DNA from: Megascapheus bottae
Lineage: Eukaryota; Chordata; Mammalia; Rodentia; Geomyidae
Assembly: GCA_024803745.1 (NCBI GenBank)
Contig: JANJXV010000188.1
Location: forward strand, 124,001 to 188,000
Length of the DNA stretch: 64,000 nt
Direction of reading: 5' to 3'
Part shown: piece by piece, positions 55,135-64,000 of the stretch
Layout: each line of letters opens with the position of its first letter
How positions within the stretch are numbered: position 1 is the first letter of the stretch
Translations under genes and position numbers: made by a program
Notes under the pieces: model-generated
Databases searched by the model: none
The model's input: only the letters and a program-made list of their open reading frames with translations
What the model was told of the DNA's origin: nothing

Positions 55135-55285
55135 TACCCCAGTACTGAGGATTGGTAGAGGAACATGCCCAAGGTCCTGAGTTCAATACCTGGAAGGTGA
55201 AGAAAGCAAAGGAATAACTTAGTTGCAAGTGTGATTGTACAGGTCTGTTATACCAGCACTTGGGAGGCAGAGCATACAAGTTCTA
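55135..55285 (+). mobile_element. Old SINE fragments (ID-like then B1-like)
   Basis: CCCAGTACTGAGGATTGGTA, CCTGAGTTCAATACCTGGAA (ID-like), then GTTATACCAGCACTTGGGAG (B1-like). Both are diverged. Confidence 0.5.
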
Positions 55286-55710
55286 GGACCTAGCTACATG
55301 TTTAGAATGTTTGATTTCATCTCATCTCTCAGATCATCTCTATAATGTATGAGATATTATTAGCTTCGTTTCATAGAGGAAACTTGAGGTTTGCAAATAA
55401 TTAAATGTCTTCTTTGAGTCCCAGGGGAAGGATCATGGATCTGGCCTTTCAGGAAGATCAAACCTATGCTGTGAGCTCCAGGAGTTGTGGTCAGAGACAG
55501 ATGAGCAGTGTACTTGGAGATCAAATGGTGCTTTCTGAGAGGGCTAAGCAGGTGATCCCAGCACGGAGAAGGCAAGATGGCATCATGGGATACCAGTCAT
55601 CTCCAGTGCTTCATCCCCAGAGAAAGCTGACCAGAATGTCTACAGGCCTCTCACAGAGGAGTCCACCACACCAGACCTTTCCTTCTTCCCTCTTTTGTTT
55701 GCGTGAGTAT
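55286..55710. other. Unique sequence
   Basis: A 103-codon plus-strand frame (55405-55716) and a 71-codon minus frame overlap; neither has a motif. Confidence 0.5.
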
Positions 55711-55768
55711 GTGTGAGAGAGAGAGAGAGGGAGGGAGGGAGGGAGGGAGGGAGGGAGGGAGAGAGAGA
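55711..55768. repeat. (GA)n(GGGA)n tract
   Basis: Short GA run, then about nine GGGA units, then GA again. Confidence 0.97.
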
Positions 55769-55769
55769 G

Positions 55770-55915
55770 TTCTGTGCTCATAGCAGGTACTCTCCCACTT
55801 AAGTTATGACTCCAGTCCAGCATTTTGCTGATGAATTGGAGATGGACCCTCAAACTTTCCTGTCTAAATTGACATTCAGGTTCCATTCACACCATCATCA
55901 GTGGCCAGGGTTATG
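55770..55915 (-). mobile_element. B1-type SINE fragment, diverged
   Basis: ACTCTCCCACTTAAGTTATG (reversed ID scrap), GATGAATTGGAGATGGACCC and CTTTCCTGTCTAAATTGACA resemble the reversed middle of the composite SINE. Confidence 0.55.
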
Positions 55916-56234
55916 AGTGATTCCTTTTAATAGGAGAGCAATATCATACCTCGGTGGGATTGGGGTTTGGGAAACTACAGAAATTAGTGCTCAAGCAGAT
56001 GACCCAACACCATTCAGTGCAATGATGAAGAACAGCACAGGACACCTCTAGGCCAGCTTGCCACACCGTCAATCTCAGCCACAGTAACCCAACCTAAGAG
56101 ATGAACTGGCCTTTCTCACATGGTCCAAGTGAGCTCACAGGAAGGCAGAGAAAGCACAAAGTGGAATGGGAGGTGAGGAGGGCTGGTGAAAGTACATACC
56201 ACTGTCAGGCCCTCATACTGGTATCAACAATTGC
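55916..56234. other. Unique sequence
   Basis: No feature recognised. Confidence 0.5.
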
Positions 56235-56425
56235 TGGAGGCTTACACGGGAAATCCTAGCTACTGAGGAGGCTGATACCTCAGGATCATGGCTCAAGACA
56301 GCCCAGGCAGGAAAGTCTAAATGTAACCACCAACAAGTCGGAAGTAGAGACACAACTCAAGTGAGAAGGGCCAACTCTGAGATAAGTAAGAGCCAGTAGC
56401 TGTGAGTTCAAGCCCAAGTACTGAC
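56235..56425 (+). mobile_element. B1-ID composite SINE
   Basis: GAAATCCTAGCTACTGAGGA, CTCAGGATCATGGCTCAAGA, CAGCCCAGGCAGGAAAGTCT, and ID tail GTGAGTTCAAGCCCAAGTAC. Its 3' end continues into a purine tract. Confidence 0.85.
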
Positions 56426-56590
56426 AGCAAAAGAGTAAGGGAGGAGTCAGAGAGTAAGAGCGAGAAAAAGAGGGGAGGGAGAGAAGAGAGAGGGAGGGAG
56501 GGAAGTAGGGAAGAAGGAAGGAAGGAAGGAAGGAAGGAAGGAAGGAAGGAAGGACGGACGGAGGGAGGGAGGGGGGAATGGAGAGAGCGA
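56426..56590. repeat. Purine tract with (GGAA)n core
   Basis: GA and GGGA units, a run of about 12 GGAA units, two GGAC units, then GGGA. Continuous with the preceding SINE tail. Arg/Glu/Gly frames here are translations. Confidence 0.97.
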
Positions 56591-56754
56591 CAGGAACTAT
56601 TTCGTAAGTTTTAAAAAGTGGAAAAAATTAATATTTAAAAGCCAAAACTGGATGGCAGGGAATTCATTCCATTTCCTCCTATGAGGAGCAGTTTGGGATT
56701 CGGAATGGTTCCTGAGAAATCAACAACATGTCTTTCCAACAACGTAATGTTGGA
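56591..56754. other. Unique spacer
   Basis: Nothing recognised. Confidence 0.5.
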
Positions 56755-56944
56755 GCTTCCCAAATGAGAGAGGTATGGTGCACCTGTTCAAATTTCCTAC
56801 CTAATTAGTGAAACATGTCACAGACAGTATAAATTCAGTATTGTTGAGAACTGGACACTCATGTTTACTGTGGCACTATTATAACAGTAAAGATTTATGT
56901 GGCCACTCAAGTTTCTGTCAACAGATGAACGGAGGGAGGAAAAA

Positions 56945-56991
<47 letters not shown>

Positions 56992-57275
56992 GGAGTCTTG
57001 TTCAGTCATCTATGAGAATAAAAGTGTGTTAGTTCCAAAAAAATGAGAGGAAGTGGACATCAGAAAAGCCAAGGAGAATATGTCAGACTTGTGACCACCA
57101 CATGTTTTCTCTTACATTTGGAGTCTAGACCCATATGTACAAGTAATCAAACATCTAAATAAAAAAGGCCTAAGCAGAGGGAAGGATAGGAAGGTGTATA
57201 GGAACCAGGATGAGAATGTGAATAAGAACACAGTTCTCTTGTGCACGGGTGGAAATATCATAATAAAATCCATTA
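56755..57275 (+). mobile_element. LINE-1 3' end with (CA)n in ORF2
   Basis: Follows the ORF2 end and 3' UTR order: GTTTACTGTGGCACTATTAT, GTCAACAGATGAACGGAGGG, (AC)n, ACAATGGAGTCTTGTTCAGT, GTTTTCTCTTACATTTGGAG, then a tail with CATAATAAAATCC. No open frame survives. It resembles the older subfamily at 3.0-4.6 kb. Confidence 0.68.
56947..56989. repeat. (AC)n microsatellite inside LINE-1 ORF2
   Basis: About 43 bases of pure AC at the place where LINE-1 ORF2 has a short TATACACACA run, immediately before ATGGA. Confidence 0.97.
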
Positions 57276-57282
57276 TTTGGTG

Positions 57283-57436
57283 AGTTAGAATTGTGGCCTA
57301 GTGGTGGAGTGCTTGCCTAGCATGCAGGAAGACCCAGGAGTATAGCTAGAGAGTGGTAGAGCTCTAGCCTGGGTGCCTCCTTGGACACATTTTGCTCAAG
57401 GCTAGTGATCTGCCACTTGAGCCACAGGGGCACTTC
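57283..57436 (+). mobile_element. Rearranged ID SINE (sense head joined to reversed monomer)
   Basis: AGAATTGTGGCCTAGTGGTG, GCTTGCCTAGCATGCAGGAA is a sense ID head; GTGGTAGAGCTCTAGCCTGG is a sense second-monomer scrap. At 57388-57436 GCTCAAGGCTAGTGATCTGC and CACTTGAGCCACAGGGGC are in reverse orientation. Confidence 0.7.
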
Positions 57437-57516
57437 ACACATGGACATCTCTCTCCCTACTCCATCACTGAGCCAAGACATATAGAGTTCCCATTCTCTC
57501 TTGGATGCTGCCTAAT
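57437..57516. other. Unique spacer
   Basis: Short unique stretch before the next SINE's target site. Confidence 0.5.
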
Positions 57517-57524
57517 TTACATTC

Positions 57525-57709
57525 TTTTTTTTTGCCAGTCCTGGGCTTGAACTCAGGGCCTGGGCACTATCCTTGGGCTTTCTCAAGGCTTACCCTTGAG
57601 CCACAATACCACTTCCAGCTTTTTCTGTGTATGTGGTGCTAAGGAATAGAACACATGAGTTTGTGCATGGGAGGCAAGCACTCTACCATTAGGCCATGCT
57701 CCAGGTCCC
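57525..57709 (-). mobile_element. ID-dimer SINE with 8-bp target duplication
   Basis: TTACATTC lies at 57517-57524 and 57710-57717. Between are GCCAGTCCTGGGCTTGAACT, ACCCTTGAGCCACAATACCA, TGTGTATGTGGTGCTAAGG and GCAAGCACTCTACCATTAGG. Full-length reversed dimer. Confidence 0.93.
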
Positions 57710-57717
57710 TTACATTC

Positions 57718-58148
57718 AGTTTTATTGAGCAATTCAAATGCATGCCCCTCTTGAAGTTGAATGTCAGCCGTGGGCTTTGGGCAGCCTCCACAGCCCTCCC
57801 CCCTTTTTCCTTTGTAGCAGGAAGGATCCTTTGCCTTCTGACACATCCCATTTCATCTATTTCCTCATTTTATTGAAATCTGTTCTTCCCTATGCTAATC
57901 ACACTCCTGTTTATCTACGGGTTTTCCAATGCATGAATTTTTTCACATCCAAAAGTCCGAATGTAAGCAAGCTGCTAGGAAATTTTCACTCAGAATCCAA
58001 TGGTTGGTCTTGAAAATGAACAAGTATGGAATTTATCTCTAAGAGGCAGTCAGTGGTTGGTGAGGCCCACAGCTGGACATAGACAAGGTGAAAGGCAGGT
58101 GTTAGATTTCATCCTCCTCCTACTCAGAGTAGTGAGTAACTAAAAATT
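57718..58148. other. Unique sequence
   Basis: Overlapping frames of 73-91 codons with no motif; nothing recognised. Confidence 0.5.
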
Positions 58149-58345
58149 TATGGGAGGGCTGGGAATTGGGCCTAGTGGTAGAGTGCTTGCCTAGCATGAA
58201 GGATGACCGGTGTTTAATTCCTCAGTACCACACACATAGAAAAAAGCTGCAAGAGGTGCTGAGGCTCAAGTGGTAGAGCTCTAGCCTTGAGAAAAGTCCA
58301 AGGTCAGGGCTCAAGTCCTAACCTCCAGGACTGCCAAAAAAATAG
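58149..58345 (+). mobile_element. ID-dimer SINE
   Basis: GGGCTGGGAATTGGGCCTAG, GTGCTTGCCTAGCATGAAGG, TTTAATTCCTCAGTACCACA, GGCTCAAGTGGTAGAGCTCT and CCAGGACTGCCAAAAAAATA. Full length. Confidence 0.93.
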
Positions 58346-58364
58346 AAAAAAAATTACGGGAGCT

Positions 58365-58460
58365 TTAAATTATGGATAACTCAGTATGAGAGCATTCACC
58401 TTGCATCTAAAGGCTTCACAATTGATCCTCAGCACCACACAAAAAGAAATAATTAAAAAA
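58365..58460 (+). mobile_element. Old ID-like fragment
   Basis: GGATAACTCAGTATGAGAGC, ACCTTGCATCTAAAGGC, TTGATCCTCAGCACCACAC: diverged ID monomer after the dimer, same orientation. Confidence 0.6.
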
Positions 58461-58589
58461 TAAAATTTATGAATTTTCTGGTGTTTTATTACTATTTTTA
58501 GACTATAGTTGACTTTGAACAACTCAAAAAGATAGCCCACAAATACAGTAAGAATTACGATATTTTCTCTCCCCCACCTCCTCCCTCTC
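58461..58589. other. Unique spacer
   Basis: AT-rich with a short CT-rich patch near 58565-58598. Confidence 0.5.
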
Positions 58590-58745
58590 TATCTCTCACT
58601 TGCTGGCTCAGTTGTGTGTATGTGCATGTATTTTACACTCTGGCTGTGTTATCCAGACTGTGTGAAACACCTAGGCTCAACTGATATTCCCATTGCAGGT
58701 TTCCAAGGTTTTTGGGAAAATTAAAATGTACCACCATACCCTGCT
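58590..58745 (-). mobile_element. Old B1-like SINE fragment
   Basis: CTGTGTTATCCAGACTGTGT, CACCTAGGCTCAACTGATAT and ACCACCATACCCTGCTCAG resemble a reversed 7SL-derived core ('tgttgcccaggctg ... gcgtgagccaccatgcc'). Confidence 0.5.
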
Positions 58746-58913
58746 CAGAACTAGACTATTAAAAATCACTCTCTCTTGTATAACTACAGGGGAATTTTAT
58801 GAGACTAGGCAAATTCATTGTCACAACTTAAAACCCGATCTGTAATACTACAAATTTTTTTTTCTTCTAAAGTGTTGCTCTTCTTTCTTCTTTATAAGGA
58901 AATTCTGGCAAAT

Positions 58914-58953
58914 CTCTCTCTCTCTCTCACTCTCTCTCTCTCTCTCTCTCTCT
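58914..58953. repeat. (TC)n microsatellite
   Basis: TC run of about 40 bases with one TCAC interruption. Confidence 0.97.
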
Positions 58954-59069
58954 GAATATTAAGTTTGAAGGAGAAGCAAATCTATCATCATATTGAAATT
59001 AATATAGGATGAAGCAAATTCAATGTGTAAGATCATTAACACTTATATACAACTATTAAAAAAATAGTA

Positions 59070-59310
59070 AGGCAGGCCCATTCCCTCATGGCTGTAATCC
59101 TACCTATTCAGGAGGCTGAAATCTGAGGGCTGAGGTTCAAAGCCAGCAAGCACTGAAATTCCTCACACTCTCATCTCCAATTAACCACTAGAAAACACAA
59201 AGTGTCCCTGTGACTTAAGCGGTAGGGCAGTAGCCTTGTGCAGAAGAGCTCAGGGACAACACTCAGGTCCAAAGTTCAAGCCCCATGACCAACGAAACAA
59301 AATAAAAAAC
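59070..59310 (+). mobile_element. B1-ID composite SINE
   Basis: CTCATGGCTGTAATCCTACC, TCAGGAGGCTGAAATCTGAG, CTCATCTCCAATTAACCACT, AAGCGGTAGGGCAGTAGCCT and AGTTCAAGCCCCATGACCAA. Full length with A-rich tail. Confidence 0.92.
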
Positions 59311-61035
59311 TGTTTTCACTTTGTCCACAGTATTCACTCTTGATCCACAAGTGGATCAACAAGGCAGAGCCTAGTGGTTGGCAATGGAGTCTCTCCAGCA
59401 GGGTGCCCTGTAGCTGTAGGGTTCTTGTCAAGGCCAGCAGTTCTTCCAATTAGGAAAGCTGAAGACTTGAGCATGAGACATCTGTGGCAGATAGCAGCCA
59501 CTCAAGCCATATTGCCAGATCTTGAGCCTAGAGATTGGTAAGTCCCTCTGTGAAGGAGATGCTGGTGCATGAGGACAGAAAATACGGTAGAATTGTGGCA
59601 GGATCTGATTGGGGAGGGCATGCAGTTGAGTGAAGTACATTCTCCTCCACATCCTGTGTCTCATGACTGCTCATGCTCCCTCCCCATGGCTGTGCTTTCA
59701 CAGACCACACCAGCCCAGGCAGAGACTCCTCGACCAATGGATTGCTCTGAGTGTGTCTTGCACAACAACTACTGAAAACCTGCAGACTTCCACACAATAA
59801 ACAGATGTTACAGGCAGGCCTTACCTTAGTTTCTGTGTGGCTGGGCCTGGAAGAGTTCAGATATGTAGGTCTGTGCTCCTGGGAAGATGATGAAGGAAAC
59901 CTTGCCACATGATGGGACCAATCGTCTCCAGGAGATGAGCTTCATCAGATAAAATGAAAGGCAGAACTTGTGGCTGACCCCTCAGTTCACTCACCATGGG
60001 CCTAACTTTCTTTTCCTACTACCTGATGGGGCCTCTGAGTAGCCCCACTTTCAATTGGTAGATTCTGGATACAAAGGGAGAAAGGATTCTAATAAAAGTG
60101 GCTTTTGCCTTTGATGTATACATAGAAGGTTGCCAAATTAAAAAAAAATAAAAATCTAGTGCGTTATATACAGAATGAGAAAAGAGAAGTTCAAATGAAA
60201 GCTCTGACTCATTCAAACCCAAAATCACCCTGAGTCCTTCCCTCCCCAGTGTCCAGAATTAATGGCAAAAGTTGGTAAGTAAATTGTGCATGTTGCTGAT
60301 AGCAAGATGACATCATTCTTGACAGATCCAGACAAAGTTGGAGCAGGGAAAGAATGAAGGGGAGCTGCGGAAGGGTGTGTGCCTATCTGAGAAAGTTCTG
60401 TCTTCTACCTTTGCTGGACCCACATGCTGATTTGCAAGTCTGCACACCTCACAGTTAGGCACAGATTTCTCTATCCAAGTATATTTTTAATAACCTTTAA
60501 GACCACTACCATCCAGACTAGCTGCCCTGAGTGAGCACAGTACATGCTCAGGAATGGTGTCACCACCAATGAGCTGGCACCAGGTCCCGCCTCAAGTCTC
60601 CAGGACCCATGAACTTTCATGTTCAAGCAGAAAATGCAAATATCTCCCTATTGGATAGTACAGGTGCACCTGGGAAACAGACTTCAGTGTGCAGCTGGAA
60701 TGAGGATCTTTTTGACTTGTTCCCTAATTTAAAAAAAAAAGAATCTTCATCATTGGAATTTTTCTCTGTTTGACCTTCTCAGCTCTTTTCAGAAATCTGT
60801 ATAAAAATTTGTAGAGTGTCCCAGACATTGTACAGGAGAAGGGGGGAGGAGGGAGAAATAGGAGCCCTGAAGTGGGAGGAAGATTGGCGTGTCGGAGGGA
60901 TCTTGAGTGCCGAGAACAAGGAGGTGGCTATAATCACCAGATGACCAGCAGATCTGCAGAAGTAACTTTTCTGCCCTTAAGAAACATAAAACTGTAGTAA
61001 GTGCTATGGATGTCACATAGATTCCCATTTCTGTT
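59311..61035. other. Long repeat-poor unique stretch
   Basis: About 1.7 kb without a recognised repeat. A 126-codon minus-strand frame (59528-59908) and frames of 68-79 codons overlap without motif. CACAATAAACAGATG near 59792 and A-runs at 60140 and 60730 are isolated. Confidence 0.5.
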
Positions 61036-61250
61036 TGTGCAAGTACTGTGGCTGGAATTCAGAGCCTCATGATCTCTCTTGGCTGTTTTGCTTGAGTGTT
61101 CAACCACTTGAACCACACATCTACTCCTGATTTTGATGGTTAGAGATAAGGGGTTTGTAGACTTTCCTGCCAGGGCTAGTTTTGAACCACGATCCTCAGA
61201 TTGCAGCTCCTGAGTAGCTGGGATTACAGCTCTGAGTCACCAGTGCTCAG
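61036..61250 (-). mobile_element. B1-ID composite SINE
   Basis: GTGGCTGGAATTCAGAGCCT, TCAACCACTTGAACCACACA, GGTTAGAGATAAGGGG, CACGATCCTCAGATTGCAGC and GAGTAGCTGGGATTACAGCT: complete reversed copy. Confidence 0.9.
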
Positions 61251-61709
61251 TAGATTCGAAACCCACATCATTCACCACATCAAACACCAGGACTACCAGA
61301 CAAAGGAAGAACGTCAACATCAGATAAGCCCTGAAGAATGGCTTAGAGAAGTAATTCGCTAAGTGCTATGGCTAGGGGCTTTGAAATCGTTGTTTCTTTG
61401 ATTCCAGAGACAGTCTGGAACATGGAGAAAGAATTCAATTATTTGCCTTTCAATGTAGTTAGAGCCCTGCTACTTTCTTGTCCTCTGCTACCACCACGTG
61501 GCAATTTTTCTTCACTGTCTCCTATCCAAACCAAACAAAAACTAACAACCAACCCAAATTCTAAATCTGACCAAATCAGCAGATATAGCTCTCCATAAGT
61601 GTCCAACTGTGCTCATTAAACCTACTGTGAGCTTTGACAGCTTGTGAAATTAATCATGGTTCTCAATGATGTTTTCTTCAGAGGAGTGTGTGTCCAGACA
61701 TCAGAATTC
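61251..61709. other. Unique sequence
   Basis: A 76-codon frame (61368-61598) has no motif. No repeat recognised. Confidence 0.5.
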
Positions 61710-61913
61710 TTTTTTTTTTTTGGCCAGTTATGGGGCTTGAACTGAGGGCCTGAGCACTGTCCTTGGACTTTTCTCAAGGCTAGAGCTCTACCCTTGAGCC
61801 ACAACACCACTTCTAGCTTATTTCTCTGTATGTGGTGCTGAGGAAACAAACCCGAGTGTTCGTGCATGCTAGGCAAAGCACTCTACCACTAGGCCAAACT
61901 CCTGGCTCTCTTT
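61710..61913 (-). mobile_element. ID-dimer SINE
   Basis: T-run then GGCCAGTTATGGGGCTTGAA, TACCCTTGAGCCACAACACC, CTGTATGTGGTGCTGAGGAA and GCACTCTACCACTAGGCCAA. Full-length reversed dimer. Confidence 0.94.
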
Positions 61914-63416
61914 TTTTCACTTTTCTAACGATGGTGTCACTGTGCATGAGAGATAGAAAGCCCAGGTAGGGGAAGGCCAGGAGGATGCCCAGGAGCAAAT
62001 TGATTATTTAGTGCCTTGGAGCCCAATGAGGTCGGGGTTTTTAGCACTCTTTGCCTCCTGACCAGCAGGAAGGGCAGAGAGAACACGCCCCGACCAAGAC
62101 CAGACCAAGAAAGGATAGGGCCAGCTGGCCGCCTTCACCCAGCCCTCCCTCTCCAGAGGGAAGACACAGAAGTGCCAGGGAGAATGTCAAGGCAGACTCA
62201 TTTAATGGGAAAAAACCAGGAGCTAAAGTAAGATGCAGGAATCTATTAACATAGAAGTAGGCAGGACAGGGGGAGGAAGGTGAGGTCAGAGAGGGCAGCA
62301 GGGCCAATCCATGGGTTCCAGGTAGCCTTCTTTTACATCACAAACCATGGCCAAATCTCCCAACCAGGAGACAGGCAGGTTGGATCTCCAAAACCAGGAA
62401 GTGAGCACTGGGCCACGAGGTAGGCCTTTTACCCTTGATGTGACTGGCCCCACACAATGATGTACCTACAGTGCTTACCATAGCTCCTGGCAGATGGAAT
62501 ATGGACTATAAGCTGGAGCCAATAGCAGCAGGATGCCCTTGTGTAGGATTTACTGTATGTGATAGCAAGCATTCTTCCTCTTCTTCTTTGACTCGGGCAC
62601 ATTCTGAGGATATATGTTCACATTTGTTTTCACATTAATTGCACACATTATTGCCAAATTACATCATAACACCGAATGTGGTAGCCTACCAACGTGGCCT
62701 GTACTCCTAATTAATTTGTCTAGAGGAAATCAGCAATTCTGGTTTTTTAATCTCTTTCATATTAGAACTAATGATTCACATCATTGAGACCTGGCTTTAC
62801 AATCAAGCGCCAGAGTCACTGGCCTGACAGTGAGTGATCATTACACAACCATGCTGGGTAGTGGGGTGAGGACTTCCTAGGGTATGGGGTGGGGGACATC
62901 TTTGGCCTGGTTATTAAATGCTATTCAATTTCTGTTTTACAATATTAAGAACATGTTTTAAAATTATGAATGGACCCTTTTTATGCGACTCGCATGCACT
63001 GCACAGATGGATGCATACCTGTGTTACTGGAATAGTTAAAAGGGCTCAAAAATTCTAAGAGGTCACTCCTGTTCTCTGGGCAGACACATAGAGGAAGCCA
63101 AGCAGCCCTTGGTGGGAAGCTTGCTGGGCGGGAAGAAGAGGAGGTAGAACAGGAAGAAGAAGAGCTCTGGGTGGGAAGTCTCTGTGGGATGCACAGGAAA
63201 TAGGGAACCTATCAGGAAATGAGAGGAGAAAGGGAATGGAAAAGGAGGATAGAACAGGCTGGAGGCCAAGAGCAGAGTAAGGACACCGCCCAGGCTCTCG
63301 GTTGAACACACCATTGGGGCCACCACATGCATTAGCTATCATTTCTAGAAGCCTTCAATGAACTAATGTTTGGTTGTCTCAGGTCCACAGCCTCTCGTCG
63401 AGAATATTGACATCAT
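61914..63416. other. Unique sequence; faint LTR-like stretch near 62080-62460
   Basis: GACTCATTTAATGGGAAAAA and TCTATTAACATAGAAGTAGG have the look of reversed LTR sequence, but no ends or target duplication can be fixed. A purine-rich patch lies at 63120-63250. Overlapping minus frames (95 and 89 codons, 63055-63342) have no motif. Confidence 0.4.
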
Positions 63417-63712
63417 GAGCTGGGTGCGGTGGCTCATGCCTGTAATCCTAGCTACACAGGAAGGCTGAGATCTGAGGATCAAGGCTCAAAGCCAGCCCGG
63501 GCACAAAAGGACCTGAGACACTTTATCTCCAATTAACCTCTAGAAAATGGGAAGTGGGGTTTGTCTCAAGGGTAGGGCAGTAGCCTTGAGCTGAAAAGCT
63601 CAGGGACATTGCCCAGACCCTGGGGTAGGGTGGTATTCTTGAACTGAAGAGTTCAGAGAAAGCCCAGCCGAGTTCAAGCCTCATGACACCCACCAAAAAG
63701 AGAGAAAGAGAG
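63417..63712 (+). mobile_element. B1-ID-ID SINE with duplicated ID segment
   Basis: GCTGGGTGCGGTGGCTCATG head, AGCCAGCCCGGGCACAAAAG, TTATCTCCAATTAACCTCTA, then two ID segments in tandem: TAGGGCAGTAGCCTTGAGCT...GACATTGCCCAG and TAGGGTGGTATTCTTGAACT...AGAGAAAGCCCAG, joined at CCCTGGGG. Same layout and junction type as the copy at 10860-11147. Confidence 0.9.
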
Positions 63713-64000
63713 AGTACTGATATCACAGTTGTGGTCATTCTCCAGGCGCTGACCAAAAGTGAGGTTTTCCACTTCCAAGCCAGATCTGCCTCTGAGAAGA
63801 AATGATTCTCCATACTTTCCTTGTACAGTCTTCTTTTCCTATTTTTATAATATTTTATATAACTCATAAAACAGTGCTTGTGTAAAATTTTATACATGGT
63901 TGCTAGAGAGCATATAATCCTCCTCCCCCCAGCAAAAAATGGTCCTGGGTTTTTATTATATGTGGTTTGCTAAGGATGTACTCCAATGGAGAAATGCAGA
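63713..64000. other. Unique sequence to window end
   Basis: Nothing recognised. The 124-codon minus frame (63523-63897) runs into the preceding SINE and is not a gene. Confidence 0.5.

Noticed and set aside
59790..59830. AATAAA at about 59796 as a gene's polyadenylation signal
   Set aside because: No supporting exon, downstream GU-rich element or transcript pattern; a common hexamer in AT-rich DNA.
59528..59908. 126-codon minus-strand open frame
   Set aside because: Overlaps another minus-strand frame, no motif, and no exon-like or conserved pattern visible.
63523..63897. 124-codon minus-strand open frame
   Set aside because: Its C-terminal part is the antisense of a SINE; no independent support.

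Overview
This is vertebrate, almost certainly rodent, nuclear DNA. I could not support a single intact cellular protein-coding gene, exon, tRNA, rRNA or other functional RNA gene in the 64 kb. What fills it is interspersed repeats, microsatellites and AT-rich unique sequence, as in a long intron or an intergenic gene desert. The two dominant SINEs are (a) a tandem pair of ID-type, tRNA-derived monomers and (b) a composite with a B1-type (7SL-derived) head and an ID-type tail. From general knowledge this combination, with its related LINE-1 family, points to the Castorimorpha, most likely a heteromyid (kangaroo rat or pocket mouse). The species is an inference.

Layout. 1-8.1 kb: a degenerate (ATCC)n tract, SINEs, and three LINE-1 copies that each show a 5' inversion (3.0-4.6, 5.5-6.1, 7.3-8.1 kb). 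8.2-15.7 kb: very AT-rich, with old antisense LINE-1 and several SINEs, including one with a duplicated ID tail (10.9 kb). 15.7-24 kb: L2 remnants, an LTR-like stretch near 18-19 kb, a long repeat-poor stretch (19.0-21.5 kb) and a SINE interrupted by a LINE-1 3' end (21.5-22.0 kb). 24-31 kb: many (GT)n and (GA)n tracts beside SINEs, and a young LINE-1 fragment with a perfect 17-bp target-site duplication (30 kb). 31-34 kb: an L2 remnant carrying a 186-codon chance ORF, and a 311-bp solo LTR with TG...CA ends and a 6-bp target duplication. 35-40 kb: SINEs and a LINE-1 3' end whose ORF2 C-terminus is still open (36.5-37.7 kb). 40-49 kb: MIR and L2 remnants, purine/pyrimidine tracts and unique sequence. 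49.6-51.3 kb: a second large LINE-1 fragment with broken ORF2. 51.3-54.4 kb: the most GC-rich spot of the window (about 52.48-52.58 kb) among dense SINEs. 54-64 kb: more SINEs, one LINE-1 3' end with a (CA)n tract, and unique sequence, ending in a second SINE with a duplicated ID tail.

No genes work together here, and I found no convincing undescribed functional system. The best observations concern genome dynamics: repeated LINE-1 5' inversions, a (CA)n tract arising at the same LINE-1 ORF2 position in separate copies, a candidate SINE subfamily with an internal duplication, and SINE tails growing into microsatellites. All family names come from pattern recognition, without a database search; boundaries are approximate unless a target-site duplication is given.
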